Shown here piece after piece: positions 36,346 through 49,414 of a stretch of 64,000 nucleotides of DNA; the first letter of the stretch is position 1, and each line of letters opens with the position of its first letter. The translations under genes were made by a program, and so were the position numbers. Source of the DNA: Sweltsa coloradensis (Eukaryota; Arthropoda; Insecta; Plecoptera; Chloroperlidae). A model generated the notes under the pieces. That model searched no databases. It saw only the letters and a program-made list of their open reading frames with translations, and had not been told where the DNA came from. The stretch spans positions 372,001 through 436,000 of the forward strand of contig JAMZAV010000094.1 in NCBI GenBank assembly GCA_024449915.1. Direction: 5' to 3'.

Positions 36346-37217
36346 ATAACATCTATATATTTTTGACAAAATATGTAAGCGATATTTTCGTCCAACCCAA
36401 TAGTCAGGTTAAATCTCCTCTCTGAAACGAGATGGTTTGGAAAGGAGGGGGGGCCTCAGTAGTCAGGTTTGACGTAATCACATTTTCTACTTCGTCCCCA
36501 TCTGTTACTTCTCACAAATTGAGGTGCATTCATTAGTACTTTCCATTTCTTACGAGATTTTCCCAATATCTTCCCACTCCATCCCGTCTTCTTTAGTTAA
36601 GCCTTCCCTTCTTTCCCTTTTCTTCTTAGTCCTAATCTCAGACGACTTATTCTTTATACAGACTACTCTGATTTTATAAAGTTGAGTTGCCTCCAACATA
36701 TCTTAATATCATGGCAAATTTTTATTTGATGTCTCAGTGCTTATGGTGCAATGTTTCCGAGCAGTCTGCCTCCACGCGAAATTGCCAACAAAGTTATTCG
36801 GAACATAATACGAAATTGAGTTTTCTAATTTCGTGGTATGTGTTTGTTCAAATTTTATTTTGCTGCTATTCATCTATTTTCTTGTCGAATACAAAGAAGA
36901 CGTCCGTATTATGAGCTTTTGAATGCTTATTCAGTGGCGCTGGAGCCAGGGCAAGAGGGGGCACTTGCCTCCCTGCGGAATCAAGGGGGGAACAAGACTT
37001 AACTTTGGCCCCCCTCAATATTAAACTAGAGCATCGTTGAATTTTGACGTGGCAAGATTTTCAAAATTAGCAATATGTGGATCTTTACAATTTTCTAAAT
37101 TTAGGGTTGAAAGCAAGCTAAAATCTAGTAGAATGCCACCATTACAATGTTAAAAAGAAATCTTTTCTTGAGCTATGAGTTCCAAAATTGCACTAGCTCC
37201 CCCCAGACCCCCCATTG

Positions 37218-37775
37218 TTGGATGAGCGAAGCGAAGACTTCAATTTCAATGAACCCCAAAAAATTTAGCTCGGGTATTTTTTTTGTCTGTTTGTTTGCTC
37301 TCTACCGGGAAAACGGAATATCCGATCTTGATGAAAATTGAAGGGGACCTTCGAAATCTCTGAACTTAGAGGTGTATTGTTTTTGGGTACAATCGAAGAA
37401 ATATTTCTCATGAATATCGTATTTTTACGGGTTTTTTCGATTTTTTGTGCGATATTTTCGTGCCATTTGGGCCAATTCTGACCAAACGGATGGGGCTACA
37501 ACGTTCATATTTTACATGGACATTAAGGTAATGGTGATGTATTGCTTTCTGAAAGAAAAAGTTGAAAAAGTTAGCCAGAATCCATAGAATAAAGGTTTTA
37601 ATATGAATTTTTTTAGGTTTATAATGACAATTAACAAGTAACAATAGAAACTTGACAACAATCACCTACAATGCATTCAAAAAGCACTTGCAAAGGAAAA
37701 GTGGTCCTACGCAAACTAAAAACTTACAATAAAAGGTCATCCATCAACGCGGCGGGATTTAAGCGTTTTCCTAGT
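37218..37775 (+). mobile_element. Helitron-like non-autonomous element, one internal unit
   Basis: Starts TTGGATGAGCGAAGCGAAGA, ends GCGTTTTCCTAGT. Contains CTCTACCGGGAAAACGGAAT, the CTTCGAAATCTCTGAACTTA block and a single copy of the internal unit GTGCGATATTTTCGTGCCAT...(37447-37620). Here the 5' flanking base is G instead of A. Confidence 0.75.
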
Positions 37776-38183
37776 GATAGGATTCATATACTTTTCCCGA
37801 AACAAGTGTGAAAAATATTATTGTATCCCCTACCAAAATGCATTGCCGGCGCCACTGTCAGTATTATAATACTGTATAATATCGTCAAAGATGTATTGAT
37901 TATTACAAACGTTGTGTCTAATAAAGTCCGCATCACCGCAGATGGAAAAGTGATTAATGCCCCCTTTCACTACGGGGAATGTTGAATTTGAAGATCAACT
38001 ATGGTAATTAATCAAACTTACTAGAGTGTTTCCTATAAGCGACATTCTTGGACGTAATTATATAGTCTACATCATCTCTCTACCACCACAAACCAACAGA
38101 GTTGACGTGACATAGGAGAACGAATACCTAAAGTCGATTGCAAGGAATCATTGCCACCTCTCTTGAGCAACACTCTCCTCAAT

Positions 38184-38221
<38 letters not shown>
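38184..38221. repeat. (GA)n microsatellite
   Basis: About 18 GA units ending in GGGAGGG. Confidence 0.97.
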
Positions 38222-38225
<4 letters not shown>

Positions 38226-38422
38226 ATAAGGGTTGGGTTATGATGGCTGTTAGCGGTTAGTACTAATTCCAGACAGATATTGGCGATGAAACCTTGCTAA
38301 CTTACGAGATAGGCACCAGCGTAGAAGGGTAGGTAGCGATAATTAACACTGTATTCGAAGCGTGCGAATTGCGTTTTTCTACCAGAGCCTTTCCAATCTG
38401 TTATATTTCATACATTTCAATA

Positions 38423-38700
38423 ACACCCCTGTTTCCAACATAAGTCCGTCGGGGGGTGACATAGTTAACTACATTGGCTTGCCAGGCCTGTCATGTACTC
38501 TTTTCCATTTCTTCATCTCCTTCTATATCTTATCTTCATCTCCTTATGTCTCTTCCTGTCTTCCTGCTTCTTCTACCCACCAGGTCACACCATTTCTTAC
38601 TTACCCACATTCTTCCTAATTCTACTTCTTACCAACACTCCTCTCTATCTCTCTCTCTTCTTCTTCTTTCTTATTTGATCCTTCCACTTCTCCCATGGTA
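38423..38700 (+). repeat. Dispersed repeat with CTTGCC.GGCCTGTCATGT
   Basis: CACCCCTGTTTCCAACATAA then TTGGCTTGCCAGGCCTGTCA and a long CT-rich tail. A third, weaker copy lies at 27185-27310 (TGGCTTGTCAGGCCTCTGCT). Confidence 0.65.
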
Positions 38701-39067
38701 TACTAGATACTCATGTCTCCTCTTTTAATTTCTGCCGTTGGTATTCTTTGTTTGTCTATTCAACTTCGTATGTCCATACTATCTCAACCTTTCTCTTCTA
38801 ATTTCGAACAAAAGCCTGTCAACTCCAAATTTATTTCTTATTAATTTACTTATGACTTTGTCAAGCTTTAATATTTTTACTATGCTCCTTACGAAATTCA
38901 TCTGTGGCTTGTAATTTATTTTGATGATCAAGATAATTTATTTTGCGAGGCAACTTTTTAAAATAATAAAGGTTGAAATATGTAGCTAAGCTATGAATTG
39001 TCTGTGTGTCTGAGTCAATTTTCTGGGATAATTGTGGATGGTTGTTTCTTCTTGCATTGTTCAAGAG

Positions 39068-40014
39068 TAGTAGTCCAGTTTAGAATCGAATTTCGTTTGC
39101 ATTTTGTTGAGACAGATTTTTATGATTGATTGTTGTAGAGGGTCACTAGTAGATGAGAAATCACGAGATATATATTTTTCTATGTTGGGTTCTTGGAGCC
39201 AAATTTGGATTTTGTGATTTTTATACTTTTGGCGATAACTTCTCGGAAATGGGTCTAAACGAAAAATTTCAAATTGCATTTTTCTTTGCTAATTCAATTG
39301 AAATCAGATAACATTAGTTAAATTTATGTTCTTGTTGAAATGTACAGTCAGTACCAAAAATTCAGATACCATGTGTTTATTTTACAAAGTACGACCTGTA
39401 CTTCTTAGGAAATCTTTTGCGAATTAATCATTTGCGATCGTAATGTTTTAAACTGAATAACAAATTAATTAAGTGGTTTACGGTTTTTGTATCTCTTAAA
39501 CTATGGTTAATATCGGAGGTTCAGGAATGGCTTTGATTTGATCTTGGCAATTTTATGCTGTCAAATCGAGTTTTACCATGTTGTTTTAGAAGGTTGATAT
39601 TGTTCAAGAAGCAGTGGGACTTTAGTAGATTAGAGTTATGGTTGAATCGTGGTTGAATTAAAAACATATTTTGCACATTGTTACATGAATACTCAACTAA
39701 ACACCTAGTACGACTTAAATATTCCACTCCTAGGCTTGTGAGATGTGAGTTTGTGTGGCAGATATGGGTAGCATTATAATAATGAACATCATTTCGTATT
39801 ATTCTGATGAATTAATGCAAACACTTTGAGCAGCTGTATATACACACATTATTACTTAATTGCGTCGCGATTTCTCTTAACAGTTGCGTTGGTGGATGAG
39901 CGTTTTTGGCCAAAATAGCCTATGTTATTGGCATTGATACCGAATGTAGAATGATGTTTTAAAACATGTATTAAGTAGATACCATTAAATGTGTCTCTAT
40001 GGTTAGTCAATTCT
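39068..40014 (-). repeat. Left arm of a 0.95-kb inverted duplicate
   Basis: Reverse complement of 42383-43324 at roughly 95% identity by eye. The arms share short peptide-coding frames, for example one starting MQFEIFRLDPFPRSYRQKYK in both. The left arm has an 8-bp insertion near 39350 and continues beyond 39068 with AT-rich sequence, whereas the right arm stops at a G-run. I do not recognise a protein family in the frames. The arms contain GGTGGATGAGCGTTTTTGGC (39892-39911), a possible relic of a Helitron-like end. Confidence 0.9.
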
Positions 40015-40429
40015 AATTCTAATTCAATTCTAATTTTTAATTCAAAATCAATTAATTTAATAGAAATACGCGTACCGGTACTGGATAGCAAAGATTTATT
40101 CTTTATTAACGTTAGTGGGAAATTTGATAACGGTGTTATAAACCGTTTACCTGAAAAGAAAAAAAATACAGAAAGCTGAGCGCCTAACTCGTCACCGCGC
40201 CAGTCTCAGCGACTCTTTTTAAAAGTATCCGAATGTCAACCTTCTATGTTCTTGAACGAAATTTGTACAAGTATGTCACATAAAAATCGCACCTATTTTT
40301 TTTGTTTGCTTTCTAAATCTTATTCAAAACTTACAGACATTTTCGGAAAATAAAATATGAACGGTAAACCCACACACTTTCTTACTAAAATTAAAGTGAT
40401 TTTCACGAAAACGTCACTTTAAAGGGTCT

Positions 40430-40935
40430 ATTTACCTTACACTTTACAGTGTTTCTGTACAAAATCGTAAATAACTTAACAGATACCAACCTCCTAGAAC
40501 TTATTAATTACCATGTTCCCACTAAATGCACTAGAAACAAACTTACTTTTTAGGCATCCAGAAGTCGTATAGACATTTATAAACATTCATGTATAAACCG
40601 CATTCAAAACCTGTTCAACACAATCAGTAGTGATACACATATTGACATCCACAACACCCCCATCCACAACTACAAAACAATGATTAACCTTGCACTATCC
40701 AAAACACCTAAGTAATCACCTAAGTTAACACAGATACATCAACTCACACACACAATCATTCACACTCACAGAAACACACTCACATAAGCTATGCGAGGCC
40801 TGGTACAAGTCTAGTTTTAGTCTAGTTTTAGCTTAATTTTAGTTATTGTATTACTATGTATATTATATTGCATATATTATATTGCACTTGTGGGACCTGA
40901 GTCCCGTTGTCAATAAATACTAAATTCAAAATTCA
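40430..40935 (+). pseudogene. LINE-like 3' fragment
   Basis: A broken open frame near 40560-40712 reads SRIDIYKHSCINRIQNLFNT and ends ...MINLALSKTPK-stop. It resembles the last C-terminal segment of LINE RT proteins (SCINRIQ.LFN block). It is followed by a short 3' region ending in AATAAATACTAAATTCAAAATTCA repeats around 40912. It lies in the spacer between the two arms of the 39-43 kb inverted duplicate. The assignment is by resemblance only. Confidence 0.45.
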
Positions 40936-40959
40936 GGAAAAAAATCACCATATAATCTA

Positions 40960-42255
40960 GAACATAATACTTCACTCACATGAACGTTGAAAAAATTATA
41001 TCTTGTAACTGTGATTTTACTTTTTTTTTAATTCTGAAATTTGTGAAATTTTGCATTTTGGTGAATTTCTTAAATCGGCTTCAACATGCTTATTTTTGGT
41101 TTTACATAGATAATATAGCATTGTCTGCATAGTACCAATCTAAAATTGGCATTTGGAAAAATTGTTTTGAAAATGTGCTCAAATATAAACTCAAACACCC
41201 CCAAAAAACACTATTTCTTGGTAATCAGCATATTTTGATTAAAACACTAAACCACTTGCTCAAATTACATAACACGATTCGCGGGTGTTCGCACTGTCCA
41301 TACCACTGATTGCTATAGCCCCGCATTTTTCGTAAGTGGCGGTATAATAGCTTTTACAACGAAATTGGGAGAAATTTGTTTTTTACACCGAAATTGAGAT
41401 AAAATTGGTTTTTATACCGAAATTAATGATTTTTAAGTGCAAAAAATACAAATATATCTGTATTATTCACTGAAAACTCTATTTATTGTCAATACAAATG
41501 GTGAAATTACGCGTAATGGCACCTTGTCCAAAGCATTTGTAATGCAACTGAAGAAATATTAATTTCATTGTATTAAATTAGATGAATTAACGTTATTAAA
41601 TTTGCATTTTTAACTCACACACACTGCATCAATATTGTAAGTCCGCTCCTAACGCTGTATTAAAGTAAAGTATTGCTTTTAAGATTTAATATTTTATCAA
41701 AATTGGTACTTTATTTACCGAATTATGCATATTTTTGTCCATTTTTAACACGAAATTAGGAATTTAATTCAACGAATTCATAAGTTTTATTTACCATTTA
41801 ATCTTGCCCTTACTGATTGCTATATTTCCTTCTTTGGTTGGTTATCGCTCATTCGTCGATTGCGTCGGGGCCTACAGGGTAGGCACAGTCGCTTTGATTT
41901 ACTGTCCCCTACTGAAAATTAGTTATATAACTGAGTGGGTAGACTCTAAATCCAATTTATTCATTTATTATTTATTTATTTATTTAAAACGTAGAGGGTT
42001 TAAAAAACAGGTTGTCGAGTACGTCAATGATATCCAATATTTTTTGGACCAAAATCCTCTGGTCACGGGGCATAAAATCCGTTCCCATGTTATTTATTAT
42101 TGGAGTTTTTTTGTCGATGGGACCTAGCTCGAAAATTTCCAGGTTTGGCAATTTTTTTCGGGTAAGAATGGACACAATAGTTTTTCTGTCACTGTAGGTT
42201 CATAACTAGTTACCCTAAATTACATTTTTTTTAGTTTAGCGGGCGGGTGAATACC
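40960..42255 (+). repeat. Dispersed repeat family, copy 2 (interrupted)
   Basis: Left part (40960-41275) and right part (42000-42255) match copy 1 at 14470-14710 and 14710-14995. About 720 bp between them are absent from copy 1 and include short direct repeats of ACCGAAATT (41380-41420). Either the interruption is an insertion or copy 1 has a deletion. Confidence 0.7.
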
Positions 42256-42382
42256 CATTGTTTAAAAAATATGTTTTTTGTGCACCATGCAATTTTGTTG
42301 CTAACCAAAATCAAACAATAGCTTCTTCTTTAACACTAGTTGGAAATTTTAAATCTTGTACATGGTACTTTCATTGTTGATA

Positions 42383-43324
42383 AGAATTGACTAACCATAG
42401 AGACACATTTAATGGTATCTACTTAATACATGTTTCAAAACATCATTCTACATTCGGTATCAATGCCAATTACATAGGCTATTTTGGCCGAAAACGCTCA
42501 TCCACCAACGCAACTATTAAGAGAAATCGCGACGCAACTAAGTAATAATGTGTGTATATACAGCTGCTCAAAGTGTTCGCATTAATTAATCAGAATAATA
42601 CGAAATGATGTTCATTATTATAATGCTACCCATATCTGCCACACAAACTCACATCTCACAAGCCTAGGAGTGGAGTATTTAAGTCGTACTAGGTGTTTAG
42701 TTGAGTATTCATGTAACAATGTGCAAAATATGTTTTTAATTCAACCACGATTCAACCATAACTCTAATCTACTAAAGTCCCACTGCCTTCTTGAACAATA
42801 TCAACCTTCTAAAACAACATGGTAAACTCGATTTAACAGCATAAAATCGCAGAGATCAAAATCAAAACCATTCCTGAACCTCTGTTATTTACCATAGTTT
42901 AAAAGATACAAAAACCGCAAACCACTTAATTAATTTGTTTTTCAATTTAAAACATTACGATCGCAAATGATTAATTCGCAAAAATTTTCCTAAGACGGTA
43001 CAGGTCGTACTTTGTAAAAATAAACACATGGTATTTGGTACTGACTGTACATTTCAACAAGAACATAAATTTAACTAATGTTATCTGATTTCAATTGAAT
43101 TAGCAAAGAAAAATGCAATTTGAAATTTTTCGTTTAGACCCATTTCCGAGAAGTTATCGCCAAAAGTATAAAAATCACAAAATCCAAATTTGGCTCCGAG
43201 AACCCAACATAGAAAAAATATATACTCGTGATTTCTCATCTACTAGTGACCCTCTACAACAATCAATCATAAAAATCTGTCTCAACAAAATGCAAACGGA
43301 AATTCGATTCTAAACTGGACTATA
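42383..43324 (+). repeat. Right arm of a 0.95-kb inverted duplicate
   Basis: Matches 39068-40014 in reverse. It ends abruptly at GGACTATA followed by a run of about 15 G (43325-43339). The 2.4-kb spacer holds a LINE-like tail and one copy of the 14.5/41-kb repeat family. Either arm could be the donor; frames are open for up to 66-72 codons only. Confidence 0.9.
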
Positions 43325-43339
43325 GGGGGGGGGGGGGGA
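43325..43339. repeat. Poly-G run at an inverted-repeat edge
   Basis: About 15 G mark the abrupt end of the right arm of the 0.95-kb inverted duplicate (42383-43324). Confidence 0.95.
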
Positions 43340-45190
43340 CTGAAGAAGGAAACGTGTAGACTCGGGCTGCTATAGTGTTTCGGGGTGATAACTGCTATAA
43401 TAACTGATGTTATAAGAGTGGATGATTTCTAGGACCACAGTTTCCTTGCAACATACTTTGTACAACTGTAAAACCACAGATTTATGCTTTAGCTTACAGG
43501 CTTGAGATTTCGGCTGAGTTAGTTGAAGGTTGGGTTACGGTTAGAAAGTTATTACATTTACCCTCACCGTTCACTTATGCCCCAAGGGTTATTTGAAAGT
43601 TGTCAACGGGTAAATACCAACCAGATCCTAAGCTAACTTTTCAATTTTGTATCTTCAAATGACGTACATCTTGTGGGAGGTAGGATACAACTAAGTTGTA
43701 AAATCTGTAAGAAAACGAGTGATATTGATGAAAATAATTATAGCAATTTTTTGCTGATTTGATGTTTAAACTTAAGCTATAAAAGCAAATTCGTGTACAA
43801 CAATCTAGTATATTATATAAAGAAAGAAAGCTTTAAATAAATGAATGCACTTTTGAGAACTTTTCGATCTCTTCGAGGCATAATTTCCCAGAAAGATTAG
43901 AACCACAGTCTTATATTAGGCTCATTAAAAAAATGTCGTTTTTTCATGTAATTACATCAAACAACAAAAAATCTGCAAAACAAATTGATTGATTGAAAAA
44001 TAAGAGATGTAACAATATTAGATGTTAGCATGAACCCACCTGGTACTGGATCCACCAGTATACCGTATACTGAAATTCCACCTTAATTCCGTTCGTTGCG
44101 AGATTGGTCCCCTTTACGAGCTAGACTGACCTAGATATTCGAGAACGAACACACCAAGACACAGATGTTACCTGATCCAACTTGGTTTTAACTGTATACT
44201 GTGATTAGATTAAACTTTTTACTTCTTTTAATAACGTCGTGGAAGATAGAATGTCTCTTGGAGGTACGCTCTAGTTTCTCCCACGTACGTTCTGTGGGTG
44301 GGCGTTATATTAATACGATGCCACTCCCACGACTTATGCTAACGGGGTAGGCATTCACTGTCGTTAGCTACTGAAATGTCAGGGAATTATTAATGACAAG
44401 CCCGCGGAGAACGGATCTATAATGCAGCACACATGCCTTGTGTTATACAAAAAAAACAATATCTTAGTTCCTCTGGGGAAGTTACGGCTATTGAAGTGTC
44501 GTATCGTCGAAGGTTGAGAACTTTGATTTTATCTAGTTAATAAATAAACCAACTCGTTTATTCCTAATAAGGACCGTGTTCTTTCACATATTAGTTTTTC
44601 TTGTATGGTACATGTCTTATGATAATTGCGCCACTCAAGCTAACTATGGTATAAGGTATGAATATGTCTTGAGAGAATGTTCAACAGTTTTTATATTTAA
44701 TCATAAAACTCCCGTGAACTCTATGACTGGATGAGCGTAGAGAAGACTTCAATTTGATTACTGAATTTGACTATTTCCAAGAAGTGTATTGGGCTACTAA
44801 AATATGCTAATAAAATGTGCACATTTTACATACCTCCTTCAATGTACACATCTAATGCAGGAGAATATAAGAACTACTACTGGGCATTGGGATTAAAGTG
44901 CAGAATATACCTAGACCATGGATTTTAAATAGTACTCTCGTACCTGGACACAGATGTTTGATGAAATCTCTAATTAAATAATGAAAATATAAACCGTTTT
45001 CAAAAGACAACGTATTTATATGTATAATGCAATAGCCCTGCGTTTTTTATACCGAAAAGTGTAATAACTGTATGAATTAAAGATGGCATCAAATAAATAC
45101 CTAAAAGACGATAACAAAGACAATCCATGTATTGATATTTGATATGTATAGATACAGTATACTAAAACCCACTTCGCAAACGCTTTTTAT

Positions 45191-45487
45191 TGCGTTGATG
45201 GATGGTCGTTTTTGGCCAATCTCCCTGCTTTCCATCATGCGAAGAAAGCCGTAAAAGTGCTATTTTCATGAACATTTTCGTAGATTGTACCAAAAAACTT
45301 TGCAGGTCTGAATTTAGAGATTTCTAAAGTCCTCTGAATTTTTTATCGAGTATGGAGAAACCGTTTGTCTGAAAGAGAGCGAACAAACATTCAAAAAACA
45401 AAACAAACATAACATACAAAATTAATACACGATCTATTTTTATCAGTGTACTCAAAGTTCTCGCTTTTCTCACTTCGCTCATCCAAT
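45191..45487 (-). mobile_element. Short Helitron-like element
   Basis: Inverse copy: opens TGCGTTGATGGATGGTCG and closes CTTCGCTCATCCAA followed by T. It has the family's CTCT..CAAACGGTTT-type block (reverse) and a run of AACAAA. The CTAG 3' terminus is missing or degraded. Confidence 0.55.
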
Positions 45488-45544
45488 TGTGTCAGGTACT
45501 TCCCTCTGGGATCACGTGATGGCACTTTCTTGATTGCCTACTTG

Positions 45545-45805
45545 TAAAACACATGCGTCAGGAAGTAAGGGTGGTAAAGATCAATCCGCGCGAGTCAGAG
45601 ACCGAGTTTAACAAGTGTTGGCCTCGCGTCGATATTAATCCGGGCGAGCTTACTCAAGCTCGGATCAGTTCGAGTCGAATAGTTTTAGTTGCACAGCTGG
45701 TTTCAATGTTTAAAAGCCGCGGTCGCATTGATTAAAACAGTCAGAGAGGCTCAGAGTTGAGCGGTTGAGCCGACCCTGATGCGGTTGGATAGACACGGGC
45801 CCGGC
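45545..45805 (+). promoter_or_regulatory. GC-rich island with TATA- and Inr-like spacing
   Basis: CpG-rich, not visibly repeated elsewhere in the window. TTTAAAAG (45709-45716) is followed 34 bases later by CAGTCAGAG (A at 45743), a spacing near that of a TATA box and initiator. No exon follows that I can recognise. A possible internal promoter of the transporter gene or of an unseen transcript. Confidence 0.25.
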
Positions 45806-47864
45806 GCCACAGTCGTAATGTGAACATTATCAAAGGTCTTCCTCGGTCGAGCAGAAAATTCCGTAATTGATCAAAGCTATCAACTCACAAACCATTCTTA
45901 TTTTCACATAGGGTTCCGTTCGACCAAATAAATCAGGCAATCTTCTCTTGTACTAATATTTATTTTCATGAAATATACTCTTTTTCCGTGATTGGATTCC
46001 GTGATTGGATTTATATGCATACATATGCACACATACATAATATACGATATCATATACAAACATACAGATACATATCTATGGAATTAAAGGAATAACTAAC
46101 TTTGAATTAGAAATACGAATTTTCAATAAAATGCGATATTTTACATTATGTATAAAAGGATACAAATATATTAATATGGTAACGTTTTTTTTCCATTATT
46201 AATAATATTGTATACGCTATAATTGCAAAGTAAGAATGTATTCTATAAGTGAAACGTGGAACAGGAAAACTGGGAAAACTATGCATTGACGTGTAAGTGA
46301 TTTATAGCTCCTTGATTTTTTAAAGTGAACTTTAGAACCAAAAACCATAGAAATGTAATTTGGATTAACATAATACACATTCTTTTGATATGAAATTTTA
46401 AAGTTGGTTTATAGAAGGTTAAGTAGGATGGCCCATTGTTTCATTATATTTTTGTAATTGAAACAAAATTGGAATGTTATCAGTAAAGGTATGAAAATAT
46501 ATACCGAAATCTTTCTCGTAAACATAATTACAATATAGCCGATCCATAGGATTTCTCTCTGGCAAGGAATTCTGTCACACCAACGTAAGCTGTTTACTTT
46601 ATATTATTAAATATTCTGGTTTTATTATTCACTTTCTCATTTTCATTTGCATGTTCAATTTTTTATATTTTTTATATTCCGCTCGAGGCTATTTTAAATG
46701 CGCTACCGAGGTTCAGAGCTCCTTTTCTGAAATCTCCGCCATTACAAGCAGTCTACCGTTTATTTATGTATTCAGCTTATGCTATGATCAAGAATAATTA
46801 TTTAAGTGCACAGTATTGTGAGCGTAGTTCGATAGAGGTAGCTAACGAGTTGTACGTAGGAGTTGCCGGGTCAATAATCCTTACAGAAGGTCGAAAATAT
46901 GTACATTAATATTCTTTAAATATTTAAATTGTAACGGAATTCCAATCCAAATTTCAGTCAAAGTTGTGTTTAGGTAAGTTATGTCAAATGTGGAAAGCCC
47001 CCTCGGACAAGCAGTCACGTGAACTTGTATTTCAGCATACGAGTAATGTTATAGTCTGGACCGGCACCTCCACCAAAAAACGAACAAATTCTTTAATCAT
47101 CGCCAAACAAATTTCTTCCAGTAAATTCCCGAAATCGAATACGAAATAGTCAATACCCCCCCACCCGAATTGCGCTAGATGTAATTGTCAGCTACGGCCT
47201 GATAAAATAATTACTATTGTTATATTCACAATTTCCTGAATATTGCCATTAGTGCTACTCATTTGACCACATCAGATTTACCCTTCTTCAAACGTCAAAC
47301 CAGTTCGTAATCATCTCGTTGGTTTAAACTTTGACGTTATTTTACTTCCCTCTTGATGGTTATGGAATGAATGTTGTGATAGCTTCATAATGTTGTGAGG
47401 GCGAGTTTAACCGCAGTTTATTGATCCTTAGGGATTTTGAACGTAGTCTCGCTTATATAAACTTGCTGCAGGACATACTCAATGAAAATTAACCGCCTAC
47501 TCAAAAGAAAACTTTTTGATACTCTCTATAGTTTCGAGAGATGTTCGTTACGAAATAGTCAAGGATGAGCCGAAAAAAGTTATTAAACTTCTTTGTTTTA
47601 GACATTTCATTTTTTAAATGTAAAAGTTTTAGATTTTGGTGCGTGTAATGATTATATGTACCCTCTCAGTGCCCTTTGTGTTGGCCGTTTGCTTGCTGGG
47701 TAAATTGGTTTAGTGTTTCGTAGGCCTCTCAACTTTGATTATGAATTCTTTTTCAAAAGAGAAAACTGCCCAGGGAAATTCATTTTTCTCTTCAGGTATA
47801 AAACAAGGTATTTGGTGTTAGCGTACTTCAGAAAAGAATGTCCATGGATTTTGAAAAGGTCTCG

Positions 47865-47985
47865 ATCCCTAGCATTAGCATTGTAAAATATTTTTAGTCA
47901 GGATTACTGGTGGAGGCTATCGACTAGACGACCTCCCGAATCAGTCTCTCTCTGTCGTTGAAGCTTTGCTTAGTATTGGTTACAG
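47865..47985 (-). mobile_element. Degenerate SINE fragment
   Basis: Recognised by CGATCCCTAGCATTAGCATT, TCAGGATTACTGGTGG and GACCTCCCGAATCAGTCTCT. Box B is broken. Confidence 0.5.
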
Positions 47986-48144
47986 CTTACGGGGGCTTAG
48001 AAGCTACTTGATGATATTTCATCCTGGTATGAACGGCCACATTTTGCTCTGACGAGACTAGGCTAGGTTTAACTTGGCATCTTTCTTCCCGTTTGAAACA
48101 TTAATAATTTTTCGTGGGAAGCCTCCCAGGGTGCAACTAGATAT

Positions 48145-49078
48145 ACTAGGAAAACGCTTAAAGTCCCGTCGCGTTGTTGAGCGAGCACCGGTACGTGCAA
48201 CACGACCCGAGTAGGACATTCCCATAATGTTACATACCAATAAGTCTTTAAGGTCTTGACCGATTTAGCTGAAAATTTGTAAAATAGGAGAGAATGGATA
48301 AAATCCACCGCCATCTAGAGGACCTTGACATCATTTCTTTAGGAAAACTATTTTTACTCTTGATTACTTCTAGGTGGCAGTGCATAGTGACCAGAATTCT
48401 TGTGTGACTTTTCGTTGCCATGGTAACGTTACTTTTGTTAAATGTAATTTCTATCTACACTACTTATCGGATCAAAATAAAATTAACATATTCGTGACCG
48501 GACGGACATTCTAAATGATTTGGCTACCTCATATTTTGTCGCCGTTTAGTTTTTTAAAAAAACTTAGATTAACTTTAATGTAACTTTATAACTTTTTGAA
48601 CGATTTTGCCAAAAAAACTCATGGCATTCAATCGGGAACGAAGCTTGCGGATGGTCAAAATTTCAACTCGATCCGAGCCTCCGTTCGACCGCTATCATGA
48701 GCCAAAAAAGCAGCGCGACTTTCCGTTGCCATGGTAACGGTACTTTGTTATAATGTAATTTCCATCTATACTACTTATCGGATCAAAATAAAATTAACAT
48801 ATTTGTGACCGGACGGACATTCTAAATGATTTGGCCACCTCAGATTTTGTCGCCGTTTAGTTTGAAAAAAAAACTTTCGATTAACTTTAATGTAACTTTT
48901 TAACTTTATGAACGATTTTGCCACAAAACTATACAGCAACCCGCATAGGTGGTATGTACATGTGTGCAAAATTTCAGGTCGATCAGAGAAACGGTGCGAC
49001 CTGTACCGAAGCAGTAAAAAAAAAAAAAGACATTCGAGCCATAAGAGTCAAGTGGAGACGCTCGCTACGCTCGCTCAA
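48145..49078 (-). mobile_element. Helitron-like element with a 315-bp internal tandem duplication, inserted in a SINE
   Basis: + strand opens ACTAGGAAAACGCTTAAAGT (reverse 3' end) and closes CTCGCTACGCTCGCTCAA (reverse 5' end). Inside, two similar blocks of about 315 bp start at GTTGCCATGGTAACG (48415 and 48726) and share ACTACTTATCGGATCAAAAT and GACCGGACGGACATTCTAAA. SINE sequence on both sides (GTGGGAAGCCTCCCAGGGTG at 48114-48133 and the tRNA-related part at 49085-49262) shows that it landed within a SINE. Confidence 0.7.
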
Positions 49079-49262
49079 TTAGGACTATTGTGAAGGGATG
49101 TCCGAGGACTGTTTAAGAGGACTCAATCCCTTGCATTCGCATTAACGACTGAGTAAAAACCCCGGGGAGAAAACTTCAATCATGGTTGCCGGTCTCGACG
49201 GGATTTGACCCAGGGACCACCCGAATCAGTCGCGCGCTTGACGCTCGAGCCAACATTGTCGC
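49079..49262 (-). mobile_element. SINE copy split by a Helitron-like element
   Basis: The tRNA-like head and body (AATCCCTTGCATTCGCATTA, GACGCTCGAGCCAACATTGT) are here, while its tail (GTGGGAAGCCTCCCAGGGTG) lies at 48114-48133. The intervening 934 bp are the Helitron-like element 48145-49078. Confidence 0.78.
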
Positions 49263-49414
49263 TAGTTTAAAACATTCTTCTTAAAAATATCCGTCTTCAA
49301 AGCACGGCCAACTTAGCAATTCTTTCTCAACACATCGTCGCAAGTAAAATACCGAAATAAAATAATCAGTTTCTTTCCACCCTTCCAATCTCGTTGTTGG
49401 TGGAGGTGCCGGGT

